A DNA stretch of 21,233 nt. Origin: Candidatus Eiseniibacteriota bacterium (GTDB lineage Bacteria; Arandabacterota; Arandabacteria; JAGLYR01). The notes beneath the pieces were generated by a model that saw only the letters and a program-made list of their open reading frames with translations, did not search any database and was not told the DNA's origin. The stretch's first letter is position 1. Each line of letters starts with the position of its first letter. Where the stretch lies: assembly GCA_023132135.1 (NCBI GenBank), contig JAGLYR010000129.1, positions 1-21,233 on the forward strand. The letters run 5' to 3'. Below, piece by piece: positions 6,131-14,084 of this stretch. Made by a program: the position numbers and the translations under genes.

Positions 6131-7081
6131 TCACGTTTTCGGGTTTGAGGCGCGCGCCGTGAGAGCCACAATCTCCTCCGCGATGTCCTTCGCCCGGGAT
6201 GCGGGCGATAAGGCAATCCATTGGACACGTGGATCCTTGGAGAACCATGTGATCTGGCGTTTGGCGTAGCGGCGGCTGTTTGTTCTGATCTGTTGGAGCG
6301 CCTGTTCGAGGGAGATGTCCCCGCGGAGCGAGGCGGCGATTTCCCGGTAGCCCACGGCATCCCAGCTTCGTTCCCCCCCCCGCCCCTGTTCAACGAGGCG
6401 ACGAACCTCATCGACCAAGCCTGCGTCCATCATCTGATCGACTCTTCGGTTGATGCGGTCGTAGAGGTCCTCCCGGTTCCGGGTGAGACCGACAACGGTT
6501 GCATCCAAAGGCGGGTTGTCCTCGCTCACGCGCTCCCTGAGCCGCGAGATCGGATCGCCCGTCAGCATGAAGACCTCCATGGCGCGAACGATGCGAACTG
6601 CATCGTTGGGATGAATAGCCTGGGCCGCGTCCGCATCGACCTCTTCGAGGCGTGCGTGGAGCTCGGGCGATCCCAGTTCCTCGATCACCTGCTGAAGCTC
6701 GGCGCGGATTCTCGGCGAAGCGGGCGGACCCAGGAACAGTCCGTCCAGAAGGGCGCGAATGTAGAGCCCGGATCCACCGACGACGATGGGGTATCGACCG
6801 CGACCGTGAATATCCACGATCGCCTCACGCGCCATCCCGGCAAAGCGCACCGCGTTGAAGTCTTCCCCCGGATCCGCGACATCGATGAGATGGTGTGCAG
6901 CGCGCGCAAGGAGTTGTGGTTCCGGCTTTGCAGTGCCGATGTCCATGCCGCGGTAAATCTGCCGCGAGTCGGCTGAGATAATTTCGCCATTGAGGTGCTC
7001 GGCGACGAGGACAGAGATCTCCGTCTTGCCGACGGCCGTTGGACCAACGATGAGGAGGATCGGGACGCCGCTGTCCGTCAT
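6131..7081 (-). CDS. miaA: tRNA dimethylallyltransferase
   Basis: MiaA transfers a dimethylallyl group to N6 of A37 in tRNAs that read codons starting with U, giving i6A. The 316 residues are a typical length. The P-loop GPTAVGKT is at 13-20. The signature SADSRQIYRGMDIGTAKP (36-53) includes the catalytic aspartate D38. GGSGLYIRALLDG (102-114), NDAVRIVRAMEV and RRYAKRQITWF also match. The ATG start shares the sequence ATGA with the mutL stop, a 4-bp overlap. The mutL-miaA order is widely conserved, but hfq, its usual follower in enterobacteria, is absent. MiaB, which acts next on the same base, is encoded upstream in the same run. Confidence 0.97.
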   Translation of the reverse strand: MTDSGVPILLIVGPTAVGKTEISVLVAEHLNGEIISADSRQIYRGMDIGTAKPEPQLLARAAHHLIDVADPGEDFNAVRFAGMAREAIVDIHGRGRYPIVVGGSGLYIRALLDGLFLGPPASPRIRAELQQVIEELGSPELHARLEEVDADAAQAIHPNDAVRIVRAMEVFMLTGDPISRLRERVSEDNPPLDATVVGLTRNREDLYDRINRRVDQMMDAGLVDEVRRLVEQGRGGERSWDAVGYREIAASLRGDISLEQALQQIRTNSRRYAKRQITWFSKDPRVQWIALSPASRAKDIAEEIVALTARASNPKT

Positions 7082-8856
7082 CGTTTGCTCGGGGAGGGTC
7101 GTCTAAAGCGTCTCTCGATCTCCGCTCGATCCACGCGTACGACCGTGGGTCGGCCGTGCGGGCAGCGGTGCCAGTCCTTGCAGGCAAAGAGACGGGAGAG
7201 AAGAGCTGTCTGCTCTTGGGGGTTGAGCGAATCCCCTGCCCGTACGGCGGTGTGGCAGGCAAAGGAAGCTGCCACGTGCGAGACGCGGTCGTCAGGGACT
7301 GATGAGGCCTGTCCCATCTCATCCAGAATATCCATCAGGACCTGTCCGTTCTCCCACCGCTTGAGATCCGCGGGCGTCGCCTCCACCAGCACACTCCGCC
7401 CCCCGAAAGGTCCGATTTCGAAACCCAGCTTCTCCAGATCGTCGCGGTACTCTTCGAGTGCCTGCGCCTCCTGTGGAGTGAGTTCCAGCGTGAGTGGCAA
7501 AAGAAGAGCCTGCCTGGCCGGAGGCGAGCCCTCCAGCGCTCGCTGCGCCTGTTCGTACAGGATTCTCTCATGGGCCGCGTGTTGGTCGATCAGCACCAGG
7601 TCGTCCCCGTCCACGGCCAGCAGGTAGGTTTCCGCCAGAGTGGCGATCAACCGCGGGCCCGGACTCCCATCACCTTTTTCGAACGCGCCGGGGCCGACTT
7701 CCTCTGCAACCTCCTCTGCCGGGCGCACCATCCTGGCCAGCATTTCGGGCGGAATCCCCTCCACCTGCTGCGGAACCCCGGGAGAAGCAGGTGATATGCG
7801 GATCGGGTACGAGGACCGCGTCTCCGCCACGCCCCCACCTGCCGGGAAGCGTCCCCGCCGGAGATCTCTGAGACGGTTTTCAACAGCCCGGAAGAGGTCG
7901 TTGCAGACCTTTCCGCTCTCACGGAAACGCACCTCCCGCTTCGTCGGATGAACGTTGACGTCTACGGACTCGGGGGGCATCTCCAGGTAGATCACGGCCG
8001 CGGGGTAGCGGCGCTGCGGCAGGAAAGGCGAGTAAGCCCGCAGGAGGGTCTGCATGAGAGGCCGGCTCGCGATCCACCTCCGGTTCACGAAAAAGTAGAT
8101 GTGGCCGGCGGAAGAACGGCCCACATCCGGTTCCGAGATCAGTCCCTGGATCCCGGCGGCAAGCCCGGATGGTTCCCCGGATAATTCGAGAGAAGCCCAG
8201 TGGATGCCCCCTCCCAGGACATCTCGGATCCGCTCGGCGGAATCTGCAGCAGCGAGGTAGCGCCCATGGCGGCGCCCATTGACTGAGTAGGAAAATGCAA
8301 TTGCCGGGTAGCCCATAGCGTAGGCCGTGACCACCTGCGTGATCCACCGCACCTCGGTGGCATTGGACTTCAGGAACCTGGAGCGCGCGGGGGTGCGGGC
8401 AAACAGGCTGCGCACCTCAACGGTGGTTCCCGCGGCGCGCGGCGCGTCTATGGGTTCCTCCCGCTTCCCGTAGCGGACCCGCGTTGCCGTGGCCGCATCG
8501 CTTTCTCTGACTCGCGTGATGAGAGTGAGATCCGAGACGGATGAAATCGCCGGAAGGGCTTCTCCTCGAAAGCCCAGGGTCCCGATGCTCCCGAGATCCT
8601 CCGCTGTCCGGAGTTTGCTCGTGGCGTGGCGCTCCAGGGACCGGAGCGCGTCGTCTCGCGACATGCCCTCCCCGTCATCGGCTACGGCCAGGAGCGTTCT
8701 CCCTCCGCCTTCAATGGTGATGTCGATAGACGTGGCGCCGGCATCAATGGAGTTCTCAAGCAACTCCTTGATGACAGAGGCCGGCCGATCGACTACCTCG
8801 CCCGCCGCGATGAGGTTCCTGATCTGGTCAGGGAGTACCCGAATCCTTGGACTCAT
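7078..8856 (-). CDS. mutL: DNA mismatch repair protein MutL with endonuclease site
   Basis: MutL couples mismatch recognition by MutS to downstream repair. The 592-residue protein has the N-terminal GHKL ATPase: ENSIDAG (34-40), DDGEGM (60-65) and GFRGEA (95-100). A variable linker (about 335-400) and a C-terminal dimerisation/endonuclease domain follow. The latter contains DQHAAHERILYE (424-435), which fits DQHA(X)2E(X)4E, plus ACK (558-560) and CPHGRP (565-570). These mark the nicking MutL found in bacteria without the MutH/Dam system. The ATG start lies 29 bp inside the 3' end of mutS, consistent with translational coupling. Confidence 0.97.
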   Translation of the reverse strand: MSPRIRVLPDQIRNLIAAGEVVDRPASVIKELLENSIDAGATSIDITIEGGGRTLLAVADDGEGMSRDDALRSLERHATSKLRTAEDLGSIGTLGFRGEALPAISSVSDLTLITRVRESDAATATRVRYGKREEPIDAPRAAGTTVEVRSLFARTPARSRFLKSNATEVRWITQVVTAYAMGYPAIAFSYSVNGRRHGRYLAAADSAERIRDVLGGGIHWASLELSGEPSGLAAGIQGLISEPDVGRSSAGHIYFFVNRRWIASRPLMQTLLRAYSPFLPQRRYPAAVIYLEMPPESVDVNVHPTKREVRFRESGKVCNDLFRAVENRLRDLRRGRFPAGGGVAETRSSYPIRISPASPGVPQQVEGIPPEMLARMVRPAEEVAEEVGPGAFEKGDGSPGPRLIATLAETYLLAVDGDDLVLIDQHAAHERILYEQAQRALEGSPPARQALLLPLTLELTPQEAQALEEYRDDLEKLGFEIGPFGGRSVLVEATPADLKRWENGQVLMDILDEMGQASSVPDDRVSHVAASFACHTAVRAGDSLNPQEQTALLSRLFACKDWHRCPHGRPTVVRVDRAEIERRFRRPSPSKR

Positions 8857-11458
8857 CTCGTTCCACCAGTTCCTTGAAATGCTGGATTCTCAGAAGAGCT
8901 TCCACCGGTGTGAGGTTCTCAGGGTTCAGCGCGTTGAGCTCGCTCTCGAGTTGTTCCAGATGCGGAGGAGTGTGGAGCCCGAAGAGATCCATCTGGCTCT
9001 CCTCGCGAGCGTGTTCCTCCGGGTGAGCCAGATTGGAGCGCTTCGATTCGAGATCCACGAGGATCTCCCTGGCGCGGTGGAGAACCTCCGAAGGAAGGCC
9101 GGCCACCCGCGCGGCATGGATCCCGTAGCTCCGGTCTGCTCCCCCCTCGACAACCTGCCTCAGAAAAACAATATCATCATTCCACTCTCGAACAGCCACG
9201 TTGAGGTTGCGGACGCGCGGCCACTCCTTTGCCAGCTCTGTCAACTCGTGGTAGTGAGTGGCAAACAGCGTCTTCGCCCCTCCTGGTCCGTGGCCGTGCA
9301 GGTGCTCCACAACGGCCCAGGCGATGCTGATACCGTCATAGGTACTGGTTCCCCGGCCGACTTCGTCCAGGAGAAGCAGGCTGCGCTCAGTCGCATGATG
9401 CAGGATATGAGCAACCTCAGTCATTTCCACCAGGAAGGTGCTTCTGCCCCGCGCCAGGGACTCCCCGGCCCCAATCCGGGTGAAGATCCGATCCACGATC
9501 CCAACGGACGCCTCCGTGGCGGGGACAAAGCTCCCCATCTGCGCCAGGATCACGATGAGCGCAACCTGCCGGAGGTACGTCGATTTGCCCGCCATGTTGG
9601 GACCGGTGATGATCAGAATCTGCCGATCCCGCGTGTCCATAGCCACATCGTTTGGAACGAAAGCCTGGTGGGCCAGGAAATGCTCCACCATGGGATGGCG
9701 GCCTTCCCGGATCGAGAGGTCCCCGCTCTCGTGAACCTCGGGTCTCGTGTACCGGTTCTCCAGGGCAGCGGTGGAGAGCGACTGGAACACGTCCAGTTCC
9801 GCGAGGGCCCGGGCCGTCTGCTGAATTTGCTCGCGGTGGGCAGCCACCATCTCCCGGATTTGCCGGAACAGTTCGTATTCCATCTCCCCCACCCGGCTCT
9901 CCGCCGCAAGGATCTTTGATTCTTTCTCTTTGAGCTCGGGGGTGATGAACCTTTCTGCGCCCACCAGCGTCTGCCTTCGCGTGTATTCGGGCGGGACAGA
10001 CTTGAGGTGCGTCTTGGTCACTTCCAGGTAGTATCCGAAGACGCGGTTGTAACCCACCCTGAGAGTGGGGATCCCCGTGCGCTTGCGTTCTTGCTGCTGA
10101 AGCGCGGCGATCCACACCTTGCCCTCGGATACCGTCTCTCGCAGTGCATCCAGTTCAGGATGGTACCCGTCCTGAATGAGACCGCCATCCTTCAGCGTCG
10201 TGGGCGGATCCGGAACCAGGGCTTCTTCCAGTTGCGTGACGATCTCGGGCAGATCACCGATCCGCTCAAGGAGACCCGTCAGCGGAGGTTCAGCATCCGG
10301 GAGCGCCTCAGCCCGGAGAGCAGCGGCCGCGGCCAGGGAACCCTTGAGGTAAACGAGATCCCGGCCGTTCACGCGTTCGCAGGCCAGGCGTCCCACGAGG
10401 CGCTCGACGTCGGAGACCTCGCCCAGCGCCTTCCGGATCTGTACCCGCAGCTGGTGCTTGTGGAACAGGAACTCGACCGTGTCCTGGCGGACACGAATGG
10501 CCCCGGCACTGACCAGGGGTTTCCGAATCCACTGCCGGAGCAGGCGGCTTCCCATGGCCGTGCGGGTGTGGTTCAGCACCTGAAACAGCGTGGTCTGCTC
10601 GCCTGCCGCCTGCCGCGAGGGGACCAGCTCCAGGAGGCGTTGCGCGTTGTCGTCCACCACCAGGAAATTGTCGCGCGAGATGACCACGATCCGGTCGATA
10701 TGCTCAGGCACTCCCCCCTGCATTTCGTCCAGGAAATTGAGAATGGCGCCCGCTGCACTCAGCCCCGAATCCATGGAGTCGCAACCATATGCATCGAGCG
10801 ACTGCGTTCCGAACTGGGCGGTCAGGGCATCGTACGCTGCCTGGTGAACGAACCGGAAATCCTCCCTCTCTGTGAGAGTGATTCCTGGCAGAAGTTCGGC
10901 AATCGACGCCAAGCTGCCATCCTCTCTCCAACTCTCCGGAATCACGAGCTCGCTGGGCTCGATGGTGCGCAGGTCGCTCAGCACCTCCTCCCGGGGACCT
11001 TCCGTAACGTAGAACTCTCCGGTGGAGAGATCCAGGTAGGACATTCCATAGAGGTCCCGGGTCCGGGCCATGGCCGCGAGGAAGTGGTTGCTCCCGGTGT
11101 CGAGAAGATCGGGGCTGAGCGCGGTACCCGGCGTGACGACGCGAACCACTTCTCGTTTGACCAGCCCGCGCGCCGTCTTTGGATCCTCCACCTGTTCGCA
11201 GATGGCAACCGAGTGTCCGGCCCGGATCAGCCGGGCGATGTAAGACTCCGCTGCATGCCAGGGAACTCCCGCCAGCGGGATGGGTTCTTTCTTGCCCTTG
11301 TCGCGGGTTGTGAGCGCTATGCCGAGTACTCGGGAGGCCAGTTTGGCATCCTCCCCGAACATCTCGTAGAAATCACCCATGCGGAAGAACAGGACGTGTT
11401 TCTGGTGTTGGCGCTTGATACGGTGGTACTGCTCCATCAAAGGCGTGGACGCGGCCAT
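8828..11458 (-). CDS. mutS: DNA mismatch recognition protein MutS
   Basis: MutS binds mispaired bases and small loops and, with ATP, forms a sliding clamp that recruits MutL. The 876 residues cover the whole MutS1 architecture. The mismatch-reading motif is F30-Y31-E32 within GDFYEMF, followed by connector, core and lever regions. The ATPase domain has Walker A GPNMAGKST (619-627), GESLARGRSTFLVEM and Walker B LLLLDEVGRGTSTYDG (D698, E699). The C terminus carries a short extra segment with ESKDSGTP at the end. The ATG start is preceded by GAGGG about 9 nt upstream. It follows the TPR-SPOR gene after 37 nt and overlaps mutL. Confidence 0.98.
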   Translation of the reverse strand: MAASTPLMEQYHRIKRQHQKHVLFFRMGDFYEMFGEDAKLASRVLGIALTTRDKGKKEPIPLAGVPWHAAESYIARLIRAGHSVAICEQVEDPKTARGLVKREVVRVVTPGTALSPDLLDTGSNHFLAAMARTRDLYGMSYLDLSTGEFYVTEGPREEVLSDLRTIEPSELVIPESWREDGSLASIAELLPGITLTEREDFRFVHQAAYDALTAQFGTQSLDAYGCDSMDSGLSAAGAILNFLDEMQGGVPEHIDRIVVISRDNFLVVDDNAQRLLELVPSRQAAGEQTTLFQVLNHTRTAMGSRLLRQWIRKPLVSAGAIRVRQDTVEFLFHKHQLRVQIRKALGEVSDVERLVGRLACERVNGRDLVYLKGSLAAAAALRAEALPDAEPPLTGLLERIGDLPEIVTQLEEALVPDPPTTLKDGGLIQDGYHPELDALRETVSEGKVWIAALQQQERKRTGIPTLRVGYNRVFGYYLEVTKTHLKSVPPEYTRRQTLVGAERFITPELKEKESKILAAESRVGEMEYELFRQIREMVAAHREQIQQTARALAELDVFQSLSTAALENRYTRPEVHESGDLSIREGRHPMVEHFLAHQAFVPNDVAMDTRDRQILIITGPNMAGKSTYLRQVALIVILAQMGSFVPATEASVGIVDRIFTRIGAGESLARGRSTFLVEMTEVAHILHHATERSLLLLDEVGRGTSTYDGISIAWAVVEHLHGHGPGGAKTLFATHYHELTELAKEWPRVRNLNVAVREWNDDIVFLRQVVEGGADRSYGIHAARVAGLPSEVLHRAREILVDLESKRSNLAHPEEHAREESQMDLFGLHTPPHLEQLESELNALNPENLTPVEALLRIQHFKELVERDESKDSGTP

Positions 11459-11495
11459 AGATATTCACCCTCGGGAGGCCCTGCCGGGCCAGGAG

Positions 11496-12581
11496 TCAGT
11501 CCTTGGGCACCGGCTCAATTCGCCTGAAAATGTGGGTTTCCAGGTTATCCCGCTGCCGCAGGACCGCTGCCATGGTCTCCCCCTCGTCGCGGGTGGAGAA
11601 TCTCCCGACCAACACCCTGTGGAATGGTTCGGAACCCGAGTCGTTTGTCTCGATTCGTACCTCGGGATACCCGCGGGCGGACAGGACCCGTTCGAGACGC
11701 TCAGCGTTTTCTTCCACGGCAAATGCACCGGTCTGGAGTATCCAGATCTCTTGCGATTCCACTGCGCGCACATGTTCCTCTGCCTGCGCGTTCCCGGAAG
11801 CGCCGCCGCCGCTCTCCTCCCCGGCCTCAGTCTCGAGCGAATCTGCCTCCGGAGGAATCCGAAGAGGCTGAGGCCAATCGGCAAGTCTCGCAGTCGCCTG
11901 CACGCCCTGGTATGTGTCCGGATACGATTCCGACAAACGGATGTACAGGGAGCGCGCTCTCGCGGGATCCTCCAGACGCTCATACACCCGGGCGAGCTGG
12001 TGCAGGGCGGTGCTTTCCAGATCCGCCGAGGGGAACCGCTCCAACATTTCCTCGTAGGCCCGCGCAGCCTGCGGGAAATCACCCTTGAGGCGGAAACAAT
12101 CGGCAATCCCGATCCGGGCCCAGGTGCTCTTTTCCGAGGACGGACCGCGGTCGATGACCCAGCTAAAACGATCCATAGCCGCATCGAGCTGCCCAAGGGC
12201 AAGCAGAACAACACCGTCCCAGTACCCGGCATCCTCGGCGCGATTCCCCTCGGGGTACTGTTCCAGAAGCCGGGAAAACTCCCGCTCGGATGTCCGCTGG
12301 TAACCCAGCGAATAATGCTGCATCGCCAGGGCGAAGAGAGCATCGTCCGCCAGCGAATGCTCCGGAAAACGTTCCAGGAGAAGTTCGTACGCTCTCTCGG
12401 CTTCCGCGGCACTCTCGCTTGCGAGGGCCTGGCGGAAGATCTCCTCCGCGGACGATGCCGAGGGGGGATCCTGCGCGTCGGAGGACTGGGCTCGCGCGCG
12501 CGAATCCGCGCCCCAACCCCCCATCAGGACGAAACTGCCCACGATCAGACAGGCCGTCGTTTTTCCACACACGGAGTCCAT
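11496..12581 (-). CDS. exported TPR protein with C-terminal SPOR domain
   Basis: A 361-residue secreted or periplasmic protein. The N terminus (1-32) looks like a signal peptide with probable cleavage after ARAQ. Residues about 45-235 are tetratricopeptide-like helical pairs (examples ALFALAMQHYSLGYQ, ALHQLARVYERLEDP), similar in style to CpoB/YbgF and BamD proteins. A low-complexity acidic linker leads to a SPOR-type domain (about 276-355, with WILQTGAFAVEENAERL and FHRVLVGRFSTRDEG). SPOR domains bind denuded septal peptidoglycan, so a role at the division site or cell wall is likely but not shown. The ATG directly follows the lapB stop (TAGATG), suggesting coupling. Confidence 0.8.
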   Translation of the reverse strand: MDSVCGKTTACLIVGSFVLMGGWGADSRARAQSSDAQDPPSASSAEEIFRQALASESAAEAERAYELLLERFPEHSLADDALFALAMQHYSLGYQRTSEREFSRLLEQYPEGNRAEDAGYWDGVVLLALGQLDAAMDRFSWVIDRGPSSEKSTWARIGIADCFRLKGDFPQAARAYEEMLERFPSADLESTALHQLARVYERLEDPARARSLYIRLSESYPDTYQGVQATARLADWPQPLRIPPEADSLETEAGEESGGGASGNAQAEEHVRAVESQEIWILQTGAFAVEENAERLERVLSARGYPEVRIETNDSGSEPFHRVLVGRFSTRDEGETMAAVLRQRDNLETHIFRRIEPVPKD

Positions 12582-13736
12582 CTAGGAGCTTTCCTGGATA
12601 AATGTTTCCCAACCCCCGCAGTCCGGACAACGCCAGAGGATCTCCGCGGCCTCGTGCCCGCACCTGGCACACACGAACATCTCGGCTGCCTCCATCTCGT
12701 CCTCCAGAAGTACCCCGAGAAGATCCGAAGCCTCGGCGTTCCTTCCCTGTTCCGCGCGAATCAAACCCATGTAGAGGCGGGCCAGCGGTTCCTCAGGATC
12801 GTTCTCGAGAATCCTGGAGATGGCCTCTTCCGCCTCGTCCAGATCCCCCTTCTTACGGTGGAACTGCGCGACGGACAGGAGTGTGGTCACATCGTTGGGA
12901 TGCTCCTTGAGCACCTCGTCATACACGTCCATCATGGTCTCGAAATGCCCGAGATCGAAGTATGCCTTTTCCAGCCGCCGGTAGACCCATGGCGCGCTGT
13001 CCGGGTGGTGCTGGATCACCTTCTTCCAGAGCTCCACAGCGTCCTGGAGCTTCCCGTCCTGGTATTTCAGGTCCCCCGAGTAAATGCAGGCCGCCAGGCT
13101 GTGCTTGTCCTTTCTGAATGCTTCTTTGAAGTGATCCTTCGCGCTCTTCCGGTCGCCCCTGCCGGCCAGCTCCCTCCCCACATGTGCCTGGAAACGCGCC
13201 AGGGCGGCGCCATTGTCTCCGGCCAGCCGCTGGAGCTGTTTCCGGAATTCGTACGCGGACTCCCAGTTTCCCTGATCCTCCGTCAGCTGAGCAGCGGCTT
13301 CGTAGGCGAAGACACTTTTCTTGTTGAGGTTCCTCAGCTCCTCCAGCGTCGAGAGCGATTTCTCCGTATTGCCCGCCGCCGTATAGTCCAGAGCCAGCTC
13401 CATCAGGGCCTGTTCGCTCTCGGAAGCATCGATTCCGGGCCGCAGCGAAATCTCGCGGTGAATCCTGGTTGCCCGTCCGGGGTCTCCCCGGAGGCGCAAC
13501 AGTGTTCCCAGGCGAATGTAGGCTCCCACATTGTTGGAATCGCTGCGCACTGTTTCTCGCAGGAGATCCAGGCCCCGTGCCTCATCGCCGGCCAGAAGCG
13601 CATCCAGGGCTCCGATGTAGAGAGACGTCGCGCTTGGCGGCGGACGCCGCCTGGACCTGCGAACAGAAACTGCCACCACGATGACAATGACCGCCAGAGC
13701 GCCTGCCCAAATCATCCAACTCGCGTCCGGATTCAA
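12582..13736 (-). CDS. lapB: LapB/YciM-like TPR protein with C-terminal rubredoxin-type metal site
   Basis: A 384-residue membrane-anchored protein: one N-terminal transmembrane helix (about 8-25), a long run of TPR repeats (about 38-340), and a C-terminal metal knuckle with C356, C359, C370 and C373 (CARC and CPDC). This matches LapB, which in E. coli works with FtsH to control LpxC and so lipopolysaccharide synthesis. The start is a TTG at 13736, three bases after the lapA stop. AAGGGAG 8 nt upstream supports it over the in-frame ATG at 13715. The lapA-lapB order is the same as in enterobacteria. The assignment rests on architecture and pairing; identity to E. coli LapB is not claimed. Confidence 0.87.
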   Translation of the reverse strand: MNPDASWMIWAGALAVIVIVVAVSVRRSRRRPPPSATSLYIGALDALLAGDEARGLDLLRETVRSDSNNVGAYIRLGTLLRLRGDPGRATRIHREISLRPGIDASESEQALMELALDYTAAGNTEKSLSTLEELRNLNKKSVFAYEAAAQLTEDQGNWESAYEFRKQLQRLAGDNGAALARFQAHVGRELAGRGDRKSAKDHFKEAFRKDKHSLAACIYSGDLKYQDGKLQDAVELWKKVIQHHPDSAPWVYRRLEKAYFDLGHFETMMDVYDEVLKEHPNDVTTLLSVAQFHRKKGDLDEAEEAISRILENDPEEPLARLYMGLIRAEQGRNAEASDLLGVLLEDEMEAAEMFVCARCGHEAAEILWRCPDCGGWETFIQESS

Positions 13737-13739
13737 TCG

Positions 13740-14069
13740 TTACTCTCCCTTGCTCGAGGGTTCGAGTACCTCCTCTTCCAGCGGGAGGTTTCTCAGCGTC
13801 GTCAATTCCGCTTCCAGGGCCTTCTTCTCGTTCCGCAGGCGGCGGACCGAGATGGCCATTTCGCAGTAATACAGGAAACCGAAAATCAGCGTGAGCGCGA
13901 CCCCCGCCAGGAAAGCGATGAAGATCGTGTACACGAAAGGCACGCGCTCGTACGTGTTGCCAAGAATGTTCACGTTCAACTGCTGTGCCGGGTTCCAGAC
14001 CGCAAACGCGACCAGCGCCAGCAGGATGCCCAGCATCAGGAGCCCGATCAGCACTTTGCCAACTCTCAT
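13740..14069 (-). CDS. lapA: LapA-domain (DUF1049) inner-membrane protein
   Basis: A 109-residue protein with two hydrophobic helices (about residues 5-25 and 45-68), followed by a charged coiled coil (RRLRNEKKALEAELTTLRN) and an acidic tail. The NPAQQLNVNILG stretch between the helices is typical of LapA. In E. coli LapA is the small partner of LapB in the system that regulates lipopolysaccharide synthesis. I use the ATG at 14069 because AGGAGG (14084-14079) lies 9 nt before it. A GTG at 14087 would add six residues and would place this strong ribosome site inside the gene. It sits between miaB and lapB. Confidence 0.86.
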   Translation of the reverse strand: MRVGKVLIGLLMLGILLALVAFAVWNPAQQLNVNILGNTYERVPFVYTIFIAFLAGVALTLIFGFLYYCEMAISVRRLRNEKKALEAELTTLRNLPLEEEVLEPSSKGE

Positions 14070-14078
14070 GACCTCTGC

Positions 14079-14084
14079 CCTCCT
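14079..14084 (-). promoter_or_regulatory. Shine-Dalgarno sequence of lapA fused to the miaB stop
   Basis: On the minus strand the miaB stop and the ribosome site merge as TGAGGAGG, 9 nt before the lapA ATG. This decides the lapA start and implies reinitiation by ribosomes leaving miaB. Confidence 0.75.

Noticed and set aside
11471-11491. GGCCC/GGGCC hairpin between the TPR-SPOR gene and mutS as a terminator
   Set aside because: Only 5 bp, no uridine tract, and mutS is too close to need a separate transcript.
10007-11527. Long plus-strand open frame opposite the 5' two-thirds of mutS
   Set aside because: Antisense shadow of a complete, motif-perfect MutS; no start signal or recognisable protein.
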